Assembly (NCBI GenBank): GCA_020436935.1
Contig: JAGQWX010000053.1
Span: forward strand, 1 to 34,754
Source of the DNA: Saprospiraceae bacterium
GTDB taxonomy: Bacteria > Bacteroidota > Bacteroidia > Chitinophagales > Saprospiraceae
Direction: 5' to 3'
DNA length: 34,754 nucleotides
The notes beneath the pieces were generated by a model. The model saw only the letters and a program-made list of their open reading frames with translations, made no database searches and was not told the DNA's origin. The position numbers were made by a program, and so were the translations under genes. Positions 7,954-16,759 of this stretch are shown piece by piece (position 1 is the stretch's first letter; each line of letters starts with the position of its first letter).

Positions 7954-8652
7954 ATGAAAATTGCATTGGCACAAATAGAATCGATCACAGGTGATATCAC
8001 CGCCAACATAAAGCACCACCTTTCCTGGGCGCAGAAAGCCAAAACTGAAAATGCGTCCATGATTGTATTCCCTGAATTGTCGCTCACAGCTTATGAACCA
8101 AAACTGGCCGATGAGCTGGCCATGGATATACGGGATGAGAGGTTGAACATCTTCCAGGAATTTGCAGATCAAAATGACATAATCGTTTGCCCCGGAGTAC
8201 CTGTCAGAACAGAAGATGGCGTGCATATAGCGATGATCATTTTTCGGCCGCTTGAAGAAAGAATGGTTTATTTCAAACAAATCCTCCATGAAGACGAATT
8301 TCCATATTTTATTCCCGGAAACAAAGAGGTCAGCTGGAAAGTTGGCAATCATACCATAACGCCGGCCATTTGTTATGAGTCGTTACAAAGGCAGCACAAT
8401 GAGGCTGCCAAAGACAAAGGCACGGACATCTACCTGGCCAGTGTCGCAAAATCACAGAAAGGCATTGACAAGGCGTATGGACATTTTGCCTCTATTTCAA
8501 AGCAATTGCAAATGAATGTGCTGATGTGCAACAATGTTGGCTTTTGCGATGATTTCACAGGAGCAGGACAAAGCGCCTTTTGGGATGTGAATGGGCTTCT
8601 GCATCGTAACCTGAATGGTACAGCAGAAGGGCTTCTGATTGCTGAAATTTAG
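7954..8652 (+). CDS. Carbon-nitrogen hydrolase (nitrilase superfamily)
   Basis: A 232-aa nitrilase-fold amidase. The catalytic triad is visible: E41 in FPELSLTAYEP, K108 in VYFKQILHEDE and C140 in TPAICYESL. Nitrilase-superfamily enzymes hydrolyse amides, carbamoyl groups or nitriles. The ATG at 7954 gives the standard MKIALAQ start. An in-frame TTG at 7915 overlaps the permease stop but adds non-conserved sequence. It is third in the operon after glycerate kinase and GntP, so it may release a hydroxy acid from an amide, but the substrate cannot be read from the sequence. Confidence 0.85.
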   Translation: MKIALAQIESITGDITANIKHHLSWAQKAKTENASMIVFPELSLTAYEPKLADELAMDIRDERLNIFQEFADQNDIIVCPGVPVRTEDGVHIAMIIFRPLEERMVYFKQILHEDEFPYFIPGNKEVSWKVGNHTITPAICYESLQRQHNEAAKDKGTDIYLASVAKSQKGIDKAYGHFASISKQLQMNVLMCNNVGFCDDFTGAGQSAFWDVNGLLHRNLNGTAEGLLIAEI

Positions 8653-8654
8653 AA

Positions 8655-8683
8655 TAAAAAAGCCCGACAAACAGATGCCGGGC
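8655..8683 (-). terminator. Rho-independent terminator of the DUF2911 gene
   Basis: On the minus strand a GCCCG/CGGGC stem (8679-8683 with 8662-8666) is followed by a run of T (8655-8661 read in reverse). It lies downstream of the minus-strand gene at 8758. The convergent nitrilase gene ends at 8652, so the hairpin may serve both directions, but the T-run favours the minus strand. Confidence 0.6.
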
Positions 8684-8757
8684 ATCAAAGAAAATTTCTT
8701 TTAAATACCAGGCGGAATAGCAAATAACTGGTCATTTCCTATTTCGCTTGGTATATA

Positions 8758-9282
8758 TTATTTTACACCCAATTGGATAGGCACTGCTACATTATCCCAA
8801 AGCAAATCCATTTCTCCACCATCGTTTCTGAGGGTGTCAAATACGATTAGGAATGATTCTACTTTTGTACCTTCCATCATCATAGGTTTTACTTTTACAG
8901 TTAATGCAGGAGTTTTATCGCCGTAGTCACCGGCTCCCGGAGTTTCAAACTTAAAGAAGTGAATGGCCCACTCGTCCTTGCCAGGAGTTGTAAACAATGC
9001 ATAGTCACCGGCCATCAGGTCTTTTCCTTCAACCTTTACATCTTTTGAGAAAGAGATTTTGGTAGCGGCATTGGCTCCTGTTCTCCACATTGCACCATAT
9101 GGCACCAGCGCTCCGAAGATGTCTCTGCCTTTGACAGATGGTCTGGAATAAGCAACTGTGATTTCAGTAGTACCAATGGTTTGAATGGTTTTTGATGCAG
9201 GTGACGCTGCAGGTCCTTGTGCTGATACAGTTGTAAACATGCCAGCAATGACAATAAGAGATAAGATGAATAATTTTTTCAT
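8758..9282 (-). CDS. DUF2911 family secreted protein
   Basis: A 174-aa protein with a Sec signal peptide (MKKLFILSLIVIAGMFTTVSAQ) cleaved near residue 21-22. The body has the DUF2911 segments ITVAYSRPSVKGRDIFG, VPYGAMWRTGANAATKI and LMAGDYALFTTPGKDEWAIHF, and ends DLLWDNVAVPIQL. The family is periplasmic or exported in Bacteroidota and has no known activity. Length is normal for the short, single-domain form. It is a single gene with its own terminator at 8655-8683. Confidence 0.88.
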   Translation of the reverse strand: MKKLFILSLIVIAGMFTTVSAQGPAASPASKTIQTIGTTEITVAYSRPSVKGRDIFGALVPYGAMWRTGANAATKISFSKDVKVEGKDLMAGDYALFTTPGKDEWAIHFFKFETPGAGDYGDKTPALTVKVKPMMMEGTKVESFLIVFDTLRNDGGEMDLLWDNVAVPIQLGVK

Positions 9283-9537
9283 GAACTAATTTTTATACTT
9301 AGATTTTAATGTAATGAATGAATTGTTTTTTAGGTTAACAAAAAGTGGCTTAGCAAGTTGCAAGATAAAAATATTTCTGTAATCTCATCCTTATAAATAT
9401 ACTCATTGGGAGATAGAATATCCATTTTCTATGTGAAGATAAAATGAATCAGATCATGGCAAAAACACGGTTGGAGTGGTACCTTCAACGGATATTTGCA
9501 ACTAAGATATGGTTCATTTTAAGAGCTTGGAAGTGGG

Positions 9538-9553
9538 CAAATCTATTTCCGAT
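9538..9553 (+). promoter_or_regulatory. 16-bp box shared with the marR upstream region
   Basis: CAAATCTATTTCCGAT occurs here and identically at 10854-10869; the wider 21 bases (GGrCAAATCTATTTCCGATyA) agree at 19 positions. The copies lie 52 bases before scpB and 65 bases before the MarR gene. It may be a shared operator or a -33 region element, but two copies do not prove it. Confidence 0.4.
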
Positions 9554-9564
9554 TAGTATTTTTG

Positions 9565-9572
9565 TAACTTTG
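9565..9572 (+). promoter_or_regulatory. -7 box of scpB
   Basis: TAACTTTG fits TAnnTTTG and ends 18 bases before the scpB ATG at 9590, which would give a leader of about 10 bases. No clear -33 TTTG sits at the ideal distance. Confidence 0.5.
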
Positions 9573-9589
9573 CCGGCTAATATTGCACC

Positions 9590-10150
9590 ATGGACAAACT
9601 TTCACTACACATAGAGAGTCTGATATTTGCTTCAGAAAAGCCCATCACCATAAGTGATATCAGATCTGTTTTGTGCGAAGTAATGGGGGTTGAATTTGAA
9701 ATCGGCACCATCGAGGATGGCATCAATGAGGTCATCAGGAAATACGAAAATCCGGATTTTGCCATTGAAGTGATGGAGATGAGTGGTGGATTTACATTCA
9801 TGAGCAAACCTCAATACCACCACACCCTTGGCCAATACCTTAAAACTACTTCAAGCAGAAAACTGAGCAAGGCAGCCATGGAGACCCTGGCCATCATTGC
9901 CTACAAACACCCAACTACCAAAACCGACATAGAAAGCATCAGAGGGGTCAACTGTGATTATGCGATCCAGAAATTACTTGAGAAAGAACTCATCACCATA
10001 CTTGGAAGGAGTGAAGGCCCTGGAAAGCCCATCATCTACGGTGTGAGTGATCACTTTATGAATTATTTTGGCCTCAAAAGCATCAAGGACCTTCCTGACC
10101 TCAAAGACTTTGCAGAAGCTCAAAATGCCATCGGTGAAGCTCAGGAATAA
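9590..10150 (+). CDS. scpB: Segregation and condensation protein B
   Basis: A 186-aa ScpB, the kleisin-binding winged-helix subunit of the SMC-ScpAB condensin that organises and segregates the chromosome. The start SLHIESLIFASEKPITISDI and the second winged-helix segment LSKAAMETLAIIAYKHPTTKTDIESIRGV are characteristic, as is LGRSEGPGKPIIYGVSDHFMNYFGL. Length is normal. scpA is not in the window. A -7 box lies just upstream. Confidence 0.93.
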   Translation: MDKLSLHIESLIFASEKPITISDIRSVLCEVMGVEFEIGTIEDGINEVIRKYENPDFAIEVMEMSGGFTFMSKPQYHHTLGQYLKTTSSRKLSKAAMETLAIIAYKHPTTKTDIESIRGVNCDYAIQKLLEKELITILGRSEGPGKPIIYGVSDHFMNYFGLKSIKDLPDLKDFAEAQNAIGEAQE

Positions 10151-10249
10151 ATAAAAAGGAAGATATTAACACTTAGCTTTGAACCAAGAACTTCGATTTT
10201 TCATTAATTCATAGGAGTATTTTATAAAAACTGCACAACGAAACATTTT

Positions 10250-10762
10250 ATGGACAACGTGCTTATCAACAGAGTAGCTTCAAGCGGACTGGTCACCATC
10301 AATCTGGAGGAATTTTTTCCCAGGGAAAGCCGCAAAGCCTTTGACTTAAAAGATTATCTTTTTCATGGATTGATATTGAAGGAAAAGGACTTCAGAGAAG
10401 CTTTGAAGGCCCACGACTGGAACCAGTATAAGGGCAGCACCCTTTTGGTATTTTGCAGTACCGATGCCATCATACCATTGTGGGCATATATGCTGGTTGC
10501 TTCCCACGCCAAAGGCTTCGCTAAAGATGTTTTTGTCGGCAATGAGGAAGCATATCTTACCGAACATTACAGACAAGCCGCTGAAAACCTCGATCTGGAG
10601 CAATACGAGAATGCTAAATTGGTCATCAAAGGATGCAGCGACCAGCCGGTGCCTCCCGGGGCATATGCTTCGTTTTTATTCAAATTGCAATCAGTGGCTG
10701 CTAGTATCATGTTCGGAGAACCGTGTTCTACCGTCCCTGTGTTCAAAAGGCCAAAAGAATAA
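10250..10762 (+). CDS. DUF2480 family protein
   Basis: A 170-aa soluble protein with no signal peptide. NRVASSGLVTINLEEFFP, FDLKDYLFHGLILKEKDFR and DAIIPLWAYMLVAS are the usual segments of DUF2480, a family mostly confined to Bacteroidota and of unknown function. VIKGCSDQPVPPGAYASF near the C-terminus carries conserved Cys and Pro residues. Family members often sit near housekeeping genes, as here beside scpB. Confidence 0.85.
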   Translation: MDNVLINRVASSGLVTINLEEFFPRESRKAFDLKDYLFHGLILKEKDFREALKAHDWNQYKGSTLLVFCSTDAIIPLWAYMLVASHAKGFAKDVFVGNEEAYLTEHYRQAAENLDLEQYENAKLVIKGCSDQPVPPGAYASFLFKLQSVAASIMFGEPCSTVPVFKRPKE

Positions 10763-10853
10763 TGGAATCCAAAGTTGCCTCATACATTATTGAAGATCTT
10801 TTATTTGTTTTAAAATTAATTCTTTTACTTTTATAAATTGGTCTGAAAATGGA

Positions 10854-10869
10854 CAAATCTATTTCCGAT
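10854..10869 (+). promoter_or_regulatory. Second copy of the 16-bp shared box
   Basis: Same 16 bases as 9538-9553, here upstream of the MarR-type regulator. If the MarR protein binds it, it would regulate itself and scpB. Confidence 0.4.
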
Positions 10870-10918
10870 CAATATGTGCCCTCATTCAATGGGTAAAATT
10901 TGAGCTATATCTATTGCC

Positions 10919-11368
10919 ATGAGTATATCTACCGACATAAAACAAGAACATTTCTTTTCGCCCAAGCAGAAAGCCCTCATCAATATTTTCTATACGTTTA
11001 GCCAGCTGGATTCAGAGGTAAAAAACATTGTGGGCTGCTACGATATTTTGCCCCAGCATTTTAATGTTTTAAAGATTTTGAAAGGCGCTCATGGAAAGCC
11101 CGTCACTCCGGGATATATTCTTGACGTCATGCTGGATAAAACCAGAGATTTGACGCGACTGGTGGACAAGCTCGTCAAATTGGGATACGTTAAAAGGCAA
11201 GTCAACGAAGAAAACAGGCGCAGCATCCTATTGACCTTATCAAAGCACGGACTTGAAAAAACCAATGAAATAGATGCAAAGGTCAATGCATTTATTCTCT
11301 CTAAAATTCATCTGGAAGACGAAGAATGCGAGGTTCTGAGCAGTTTGTTGGACAAACTGAGGGGCTAA
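10919..11368 (+). CDS. MarR-family transcriptional regulator
   Basis: A 149-aa winged-helix regulator. The DNA-binding part spans roughly residues 45-105: LPQHFNVLKILKGAHGKPVTPGYI, the recognition helix region DKTRDLTRLVDKLVKLGYVKRQ, then the wing VNEENRRSILLTLSKHG. Flanking helices form the dimer interface. MarR proteins usually repress nearby genes in response to small ligands. It has no obvious efflux or oxidoreductase partner here. Confidence 0.88.
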   Translation: MSISTDIKQEHFFSPKQKALINIFYTFSQLDSEVKNIVGCYDILPQHFNVLKILKGAHGKPVTPGYILDVMLDKTRDLTRLVDKLVKLGYVKRQVNEENRRSILLTLSKHGLEKTNEIDAKVNAFILSKIHLEDEECEVLSSLLDKLRG

Positions 11369-11452
11369 GCTTCATTTTCAAAGATGAGTTATTGCATCTG
11401 TAAATCACGCATATCGCGATTTGTTGTAAGAGAATTATAAGGGTATATGCTA

Positions 11453-11460
11453 TATCTTTG
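11453..11460 (+). promoter_or_regulatory. -7 box of rsgA
   Basis: TATCTTTG matches TAnnTTTG and ends 17 bases before the ATG at 11478. No well-spaced -33 TTTG is present. Confidence 0.5.
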
Positions 11461-11477
11461 CCTCAAGTAGAACAGTT

Positions 11478-12419
11478 ATGGAGGGATTGATCATGAAGTC
11501 TGTTGGGAGCTGGTACAGTGTTAAAACTGAACACGGCCAGGTCGTGCAGGCGAGAATTGTGGGAAAATTGAGGCTTGAAGACGTCAAAACAACCAATCCA
11601 TTGGCAGTTGGTGACAAGGTCATTCTGGACTCCGACGTCAACAACGATTTTGTCATCAGGGAAGTCAAACCCAGGATCAACTACGTCGTTCGTCAATCTC
11701 CGAGGAAAAAACACAATGTCCATCTGATAGCTTCCAATGTGGACCTGGCACTTCTGATTGTCACCATGGTAGAGCCCAATCTCAAACAAGGGTTCATTGA
11801 CCGTTTTCTCATGATGACAGAACCATACAACATCCCTGTCGCCATATTATTCAACAAATCTGACTTATACAGCGAGGACGATATGGTGTTTTTTAACTAT
11901 CTGAAAACATTGTATACGTCCATTGGATACGAAGTCATTTTGGTATCGGCTGAGCAAAATTTAAACATTGATTTGGTCAGAACCCTGATCAAAGACAAAG
12001 TCAGTCTGATCTCAGGACAGAGTGGGGTAGGAAAGACCAGCCTGCTCAACGTCATCGCACCTGATTTGGATTTGCGTACAGGAGAACTCAGCGATTATAG
12101 TGGTAAAGGCCAGCACACAACTACATTTGCCGAGATGCACGAACTTCCCGGTGGTGGTTACATCATTGATACTCCCGGGATAAAAGCACTTGCATTCAAC
12201 AACCTGGAGGTGATGGATGTCGCACATAATTTTCGGGAATTTTTTATTTTGTCTCAGGATTGCAAATTTTCTGATTGCACGCACAGAAATGAACCCAAAT
12301 GTGCCGTAAAAGAGGCAGTAAACAATGGAGAAGTCAGTGAACTCCGATACAACAACTACCTGCAAATCATCCAGGAAATCGAAGATCAAAATTATTGGGA
12401 AGTACACAACGAAATTTAA
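11478..12419 (+). CDS. rsgA: Ribosome small-subunit-dependent GTPase A
   Basis: A 313-aa circularly permuted GTPase that helps mature the 30S subunit. An N-terminal OB-fold (about 1-70) is followed by the GTPase motifs in permuted order: G4 NKSD 126-129, G1 GQSGVGKTS 180-188, switch TTTF, and G3 DTPG 231-234. The C-terminal zinc site is C262, C267, H269 and C275 (DCKFSDCTHRNEPKC). An alternative start at the ATG at 11493 (MKSVGSWY) is possible. A small membrane protein gene starts one base after its stop. Confidence 0.95.
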   Translation: MEGLIMKSVGSWYSVKTEHGQVVQARIVGKLRLEDVKTTNPLAVGDKVILDSDVNNDFVIREVKPRINYVVRQSPRKKHNVHLIASNVDLALLIVTMVEPNLKQGFIDRFLMMTEPYNIPVAILFNKSDLYSEDDMVFFNYLKTLYTSIGYEVILVSAEQNLNIDLVRTLIKDKVSLISGQSGVGKTSLLNVIAPDLDLRTGELSDYSGKGQHTTTFAEMHELPGGGYIIDTPGIKALAFNNLEVMDVAHNFREFFILSQDCKFSDCTHRNEPKCAVKEAVNNGEVSELRYNNYLQIIQEIEDQNYWEVHNEI

Positions 12420-12420
12420 C

Positions 12421-12585
12421 ATGTCTTACACAGGTCACAAAAAATACAAATCCAGGTTTGAAAAGAAACAGGAAAGAAAGAAAAATTTCAGATCGATTTT
12501 TGTTGCCTTCCTCATATGTCTTGCCATCTATCTCTTTATGAAAAGGGAAGACATTTACCTTTATGTAAAGACATTTTTCTATTAA
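12421..12585 (+). CDS. Small single-pass membrane protein
   Basis: A 54-aa protein from the ATG at 12421, one base after the rsgA stop, so it is in the same transcript. It has a very basic N-terminus (HKKYKSRFEKKQERKKNFR) and one membrane helix (SIFVAFLICLAIYLFM), then a short tail. The positive-inside rule puts the basic end in the cytoplasm. Function is unknown. Confidence 0.6.
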   Translation: MSYTGHKKYKSRFEKKQERKKNFRSIFVAFLICLAIYLFMKREDIYLYVKTFFY

Positions 12586-12729
12586 ATGAGCAGAAAGTGC
12601 AACATTAATCTTGCTTTTGAGTTAATCTTTTTTTGATAAGAAAAACTCTGCTGCTGATTTACATTCCTTGCAAAAATTTGATTTGAATAGGGATTTTGGT
12701 CTTGCAAAGGGATGATTGACACCTTGTTT

Positions 12730-13908
12730 ATGAGAAAAAGTATAAAGATTACCCTGGGCATTATTGCCTTACTCCTGATCTCTGCTGTTATGTTTTTCAG
12801 ATGGAAATCTGAGCATTTGGTGCTATCCACTTACCACCCCAGTCATATCGAGTTTCAGCGTAAAGGCAATAAATTCTATTTTTCTGCAGCCTCAGCCGGA
12901 GAAAGTTTTAAGACCGTCTCAAAAGAAATAGAGCTTAATGATGAAGTTTTTGCTGGGCTATTTATTTGCTCGCACAATGAAAAAGTAGTGGAAAAAGCCA
13001 TTTTTTCTAATGTAAGAATTACGGTTCCGGCCGCAGATGACTTTAAACCCTATCAAGATTACTTGGGAAGTCAAATAGAAATTATGGATGTGCAAACGGG
13101 CATACGTAAAATCATACACTCTGTGCCCTACTCCATTCAGGCTCCTAACTGGTCAAAAGACGGCAAATATTTATACTACAATAACAGCGACGGCAAGATG
13201 TTTAGGTACACACTGGCCACAGGAAAAGAAGAAATCTTGAACACTGGTGAAGCAGTGGCCAATAATAACGACCACGCCTTGTCATTTGATGGAAAAATGA
13301 TTGCACTGAGCTCCTATTTGGGCGACCCACGTAGATCCACCATTTTTACCATGGCTTTAGATGGAAAAGGAGAAGCCAAACAAATCACCCAACCTGCCTG
13401 GGGACACTCGTGGTTTCACAGCTGGTCGCCTGATGGCAAGCAACTGATATACATGGGAGATAGAAACAATCAGCAGAATATTTGGGCCATTGATATCGCT
13501 ACAAAGAAGGAGACGCAATTAACCCACACCCCTACCCTAGATGATGGTCCAGAATATACCCCTGATGGACAGTACATTTATTTTAATTCGGTAAGAACGG
13601 GCACCATGAAGATTTTCCGCATGAAACCTGACGGTAGCGATCAGGAGCAAATAACTTTTGATGAATACAACGACTGGTTTCCACATATTTCACCTGACGG
13701 AAAGCAGCTGATATACATCGCTTTTCCTAAAGAGATTGACCCTACTACTCATCCATTTTATAAGAAGGTCACTTTGAAAACAATGCCCGTCAGTGGTGGT
13801 GTACCAAAGTCCATTGCCTACTTCTATGGTGGTCAAGGTTCCATAAACACCCCTTCATGGTCACCTGATGGAAGGTTTGTGGCATTTATCAGCAATACCA
13901 AATTGTAA
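12730..13908 (+). CDS. TolB-like beta-propeller (PD40/WD40-like) protein
   Basis: A 392-aa protein with an N-terminal membrane anchor or signal (KSIKITLGIIALLLISAVMFF) followed by repeated PD40 blades: APNWSKDGKYLYYNN, HSWSPDGKQLIYMGD, GPEYTPDGQYIYFNS, FPHISPDGKQLIYIA and TPSWSPDGRFVAFIS. This is the TolB or DPP-IV N-terminal propeller type found in Bacteroidota periplasmic proteins. No peptidase domain follows, so it is likely a binding or sensor propeller. An ATG at 12712 would add six residues ahead of the basic n-region; I prefer 12730. Confidence 0.85.
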   Translation: MRKSIKITLGIIALLLISAVMFFRWKSEHLVLSTYHPSHIEFQRKGNKFYFSAASAGESFKTVSKEIELNDEVFAGLFICSHNEKVVEKAIFSNVRITVPAADDFKPYQDYLGSQIEIMDVQTGIRKIIHSVPYSIQAPNWSKDGKYLYYNNSDGKMFRYTLATGKEEILNTGEAVANNNDHALSFDGKMIALSSYLGDPRRSTIFTMALDGKGEAKQITQPAWGHSWFHSWSPDGKQLIYMGDRNNQQNIWAIDIATKKETQLTHTPTLDDGPEYTPDGQYIYFNSVRTGTMKIFRMKPDGSDQEQITFDEYNDWFPHISPDGKQLIYIAFPKEIDPTTHPFYKKVTLKTMPVSGGVPKSIAYFYGGQGSINTPSWSPDGRFVAFISNTKL

Positions 13909-14318
13909 CTTTGAAATAGGATTCATACGAGCTAAATGCAATGAATTCTGAACATTAGGTTAAGATTCTGACTCTGAAAAATATTGAGTTAATCATCAAA
14001 CTGAAGTTTCCATTAGAGGACAGCGGTTGTGTCAAACTATTTGTAAGAGAACATTATAGATGATTGAAATATGACTATTTCAATCATCTTGTTTATTAAG
14101 GTTTATATAAAACACTTTTTCAGGGTGAATGGGTAAACATGAGTTTTAAACGTTGCTTTCTGTTCTAAGCAATAATTCAATGGTCAAAGAGCCGTTTCAA
14201 AAAGCTAGCAGATTAGATTCATGAATCGTTCAGATTTGGATAAGTCAAACATAGATTTGGAAAAGTTTTCAAACTTGATGGCTCCTAATTTTGTCTTGTA
14301 ATTAAATCAATAAAAAAC
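13909..14318. other. Intergenic region, about 410 bases
   Basis: No gene seen. A strong terminator-like hairpin lies at 14058-14089. The remainder, up to the SDR gene, is AT-rich with no clear TAnnTTTG box. Confidence 0.45.
14058..14097 (+). terminator. Perfect 14-bp hairpin, probable terminator
   Basis: AGATGATTGAAATA (14058-14071) and its exact reverse complement (14076-14089) enclose a TGAC loop and are followed by TGTTTATT. It lies about 150 bases after the propeller gene's stop, an unusually long 3' trailer, and would stop readthrough into the SDR gene. Confidence 0.6.
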
Positions 14319-15077
14319 ATGAGTACTAAAATTGCATTCATCACAGGAGCTAGTAGAGGATTAGGAAGGGATATGGCCCTAAATTTAGCCAAAGACGGGG
14401 TCCAAATACTTTTCACTTTTCACCAAAACGAGTCAAAAGCAAACGACCTTATTGCTGAAATAGAAAACATGGGTGCCAAAGCCAAGGCTTTTCAATATGA
14501 TGCCGCAAACCCGATGTCTGGAAAAGACTTAATGGCTGAAGTTACCGATTTCCTCAATCAAGAAAATGGTCAACCGAACTTTGATTTTTTGATCAATAAT
14601 GCAGGCACTGGCCTTTACAAGCCAATTGAACATACCACGGAAGCTGATTTTGATGATATGATGAATATCCATCTGAAAAGCGTTTATTTCCTTACCCAAG
14701 CTGCATTGCCTTACCTGAATGATGGTGGACGCATTATCAATATCTCTAGCGGCTTAACACGCTTTAGTTTACCTGGTTCATCTGCATACGCCATGATGAA
14801 AGGCGGCATAGAAGTCTTTACTCGCTACCTTGCTAAAGAATTAGGAAACAGAAAAATCACGGCAAATGTAGTGGCTCCAGGTGCTATAGCCACAGATTTC
14901 GGCGGTGGGAGCAATCGAGATAATGAAGAAAAAAGAGCCACTATCGCCGGCATTACGGCATTAGGTAGGGTTGGCGAAGCAGAGGATATCGGTGGCAGCA
15001 TCGCCTTCTTATGCTCTGATAAAGCAGGCTGGATTAATGGACAGCGAATAGAAATTTCTGGCGGAATGCTGGTATAA
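14319..15077 (+). CDS. SDR-family NAD(P)-dependent oxidoreductase
   Basis: A 252-aa classical short-chain dehydrogenase. Rossmann motif TGASRGLG 9-16, NNAG 93-96, catalytic S143/S144 region (ISSG), and YxxxK with Y157 and K161. The C-terminal DKAGWINGQRIEISGGML is standard for FabG-like members. Substrate is unknown. An AraC-type regulator starts 14 bases downstream on the same strand, which suggests a co-transcribed enzyme-regulator pair. Confidence 0.9.
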   Translation: MSTKIAFITGASRGLGRDMALNLAKDGVQILFTFHQNESKANDLIAEIENMGAKAKAFQYDAANPMSGKDLMAEVTDFLNQENGQPNFDFLINNAGTGLYKPIEHTTEADFDDMMNIHLKSVYFLTQAALPYLNDGGRIINISSGLTRFSLPGSSAYAMMKGGIEVFTRYLAKELGNRKITANVVAPGAIATDFGGGSNRDNEEKRATIAGITALGRVGEAEDIGGSIAFLCSDKAGWINGQRIEISGGMLV

Positions 15078-15091
15078 CCAATGACTTCAAA

Positions 15092-16018
15092 ATGGCCGAG
15101 ATCAAACGTTTTTCAAAAATCAGTGACTATCACAAGTTTGCGAACCTGGCCGCTCCACAGCATCCGCTCATTAGTCTGGTAGATTATAGTCAAGTGAGCT
15201 ACCCTGAGGAGTCCAAAAAATTCCATTTGGTTCAAGACTATTACACCATTGGCTTAAAGCGAAATGTGCCTTATAAAATTTACTACGGGCAGCAAGAATA
15301 TGATTTTGATGAGGGGCTGATGACGTTTGTTTCGCCAAATCAGATGATAAGTTTAAAAGACAATCCGAATGTGGGTGCATCCACTGCATTGAAGCCTTCG
15401 GGTTGGCTTTTATTCCTTCATCCAGATTTTATTTGGAACACCTCATTGGCAAAGAGCATTAAATCGTGTGACTTTTTTGGCTATGCTATCAATGAGGCTC
15501 TGTTTCTATCTGAAAAAGAAGAGCTTATGATGATTGATATTTTGAAGAAAATAGAAAATGAATACCAATCAAACATGGATAAATTCAGTCAAAAAATCAT
15601 AGTTTCTCAAATAGAACTGCTCCTAAACTATGCGGAGCGTTTTTATGAGCGTCAGTTTCTTACACGGAAAAAACCAAATCATCAGCTCTTGGAGAAAGTT
15701 GAATTGCTTTTGACAAACTACTTCCAAAGTACGCAGCTAAACGATAATGGCGTACCCACTGTAGAGCACATCTCCAATGAACTGCACATCTCTGCTAACT
15801 ACCTGAGCAACTCGCTGAAATCGCTCACGGGCATGAGCACACAGCAGCATATTCATGAAAAGCTCATTGAAAAAGCCAAAGAACAATTATCCAGCAGTCA
15901 AAAGTCTATCAGCGAAATAGCCTATGCTTTGGGTTTTGAATACCCTTCTTCTTTCAATAAATTATTCAAGAGAAAGACAGAAATGTCGCCTTTAGAGTTT
16001 AGAAAGAGATTTAATTAA
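15092..16018 (+). CDS. AraC-family transcriptional regulator
   Basis: A 308-aa protein with an N-terminal cupin-like sensor domain and a C-terminal pair of helix-turn-helix motifs: first around HISNELHISANYLSNSLKSLTG, second around SISEIAYALGFEYPSSFNKLFKRKTEMSPLEFRKRF, the conserved AraC signature. It follows the SDR gene in what looks like one operon and probably controls it. Confidence 0.9.
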   Translation: MAEIKRFSKISDYHKFANLAAPQHPLISLVDYSQVSYPEESKKFHLVQDYYTIGLKRNVPYKIYYGQQEYDFDEGLMTFVSPNQMISLKDNPNVGASTALKPSGWLLFLHPDFIWNTSLAKSIKSCDFFGYAINEALFLSEKEELMMIDILKKIENEYQSNMDKFSQKIIVSQIELLLNYAERFYERQFLTRKKPNHQLLEKVELLLTNYFQSTQLNDNGVPTVEHISNELHISANYLSNSLKSLTGMSTQQHIHEKLIEKAKEQLSSSQKSISEIAYALGFEYPSSFNKLFKRKTEMSPLEFRKRFN

Positions 16019-16127
16019 CCTAGGTTTACATGGCAAAGCTGATTTTACTTTTGAAGGTCAAAGAGTTGACTCATTTAGAATTTGTAAAAGTAGCTGACCT
16101 GCACTAGTGTTTTCAAAACCCAATGAC

Positions 16128-16152
16128 CCACCCGTGATAGGGTATTTTTTTG
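16128..16152 (+). terminator. Weak terminator after the AraC gene
   Basis: A short ACCC/GGGT stem around a GTGATA loop is followed by A and seven T (16145 onward). The stem is only 4-5 bp, so this is tentative. It falls between the AraC gene and the GNAT gene. Confidence 0.35.
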
Positions 16153-16190
16153 TTTAAAATGTCCCTGAAAATTGTTTCATAATAGCCAAA

Positions 16191-16733
16191 ATGACTGACC
16201 CAAAATTTGCTATCCGACTTGCCAAAGCAGAGGATTTAGCTGCAATTCAGCAACTCTTTGTAGACACCATCAGGAGTGTATGCTCCTCTGACTATAATGA
16301 GCAGGAGATTGCCGTTTGGGTATCTTCCATTCAAAACATCGCACGATGGAATGATAAATTGACTTCCACCTATTTTATCGTTGCAGAGCATGAGGCTACC
16401 ATAGTGGGTTTCGCTTCTTTGGCAGATAAAGAGTATTTTGACCTGCTGTATGTGCACAAAGATTACCAAAGAATGGGTGTAGCTCATAAATTGTATACGC
16501 AAATAGAACTTGAAGCCATCAAAAGAAAAGCGGAAATATTGAATGTAGAAGTCAGCAAAACGGCCATAGGTTTTTTTGAAAAAATGGGTTATCAGGTAGT
16601 AGCTAAGCAGTCAAACGTGAAGAAAGATGTAGCCATCGTTAATTATAAAATGAGCAAAAAGTTAGATTCACAGGAAAACGTACATCAAGAGGAAAACAGC
16701 AAAATATTTGAAAGAAATGAGCTGAATTTCTAA
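16191..16733 (+). CDS. GNAT-family N-acetyltransferase
   Basis: A 180-aa protein with the GNAT acetyl-CoA binding motif A (FDLLYVHKDYQRMGVAHKLY, Q-x-x-G-x-A type) and the C-terminal AIGFFEKMGYQVV strand-helix common to the family. Residues 1-155 cover the domain; the last 25 are a charged tail. The acetylated substrate cannot be told. Confidence 0.85.
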   Translation: MTDPKFAIRLAKAEDLAAIQQLFVDTIRSVCSSDYNEQEIAVWVSSIQNIARWNDKLTSTYFIVAEHEATIVGFASLADKEYFDLLYVHKDYQRMGVAHKLYTQIELEAIKRKAEILNVEVSKTAIGFFEKMGYQVVAKQSNVKKDVAIVNYKMSKKLDSQENVHQEENSKIFERNELNF

Positions 16734-16759
16734 TATTATTAGAAATAACACACGTCCCA

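Larger units (their letters stand above)
9283..9589. other. Divergent intergenic region before scpB
   Basis: About 300 bases without a gene between the DUF2911 start and scpB. It holds the scpB -7 box (9565-9572) and a 16-base box shared with the region upstream of the MarR gene (9538-9553). The rest is AT-rich with nothing else I can assign. Confidence 0.5.
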
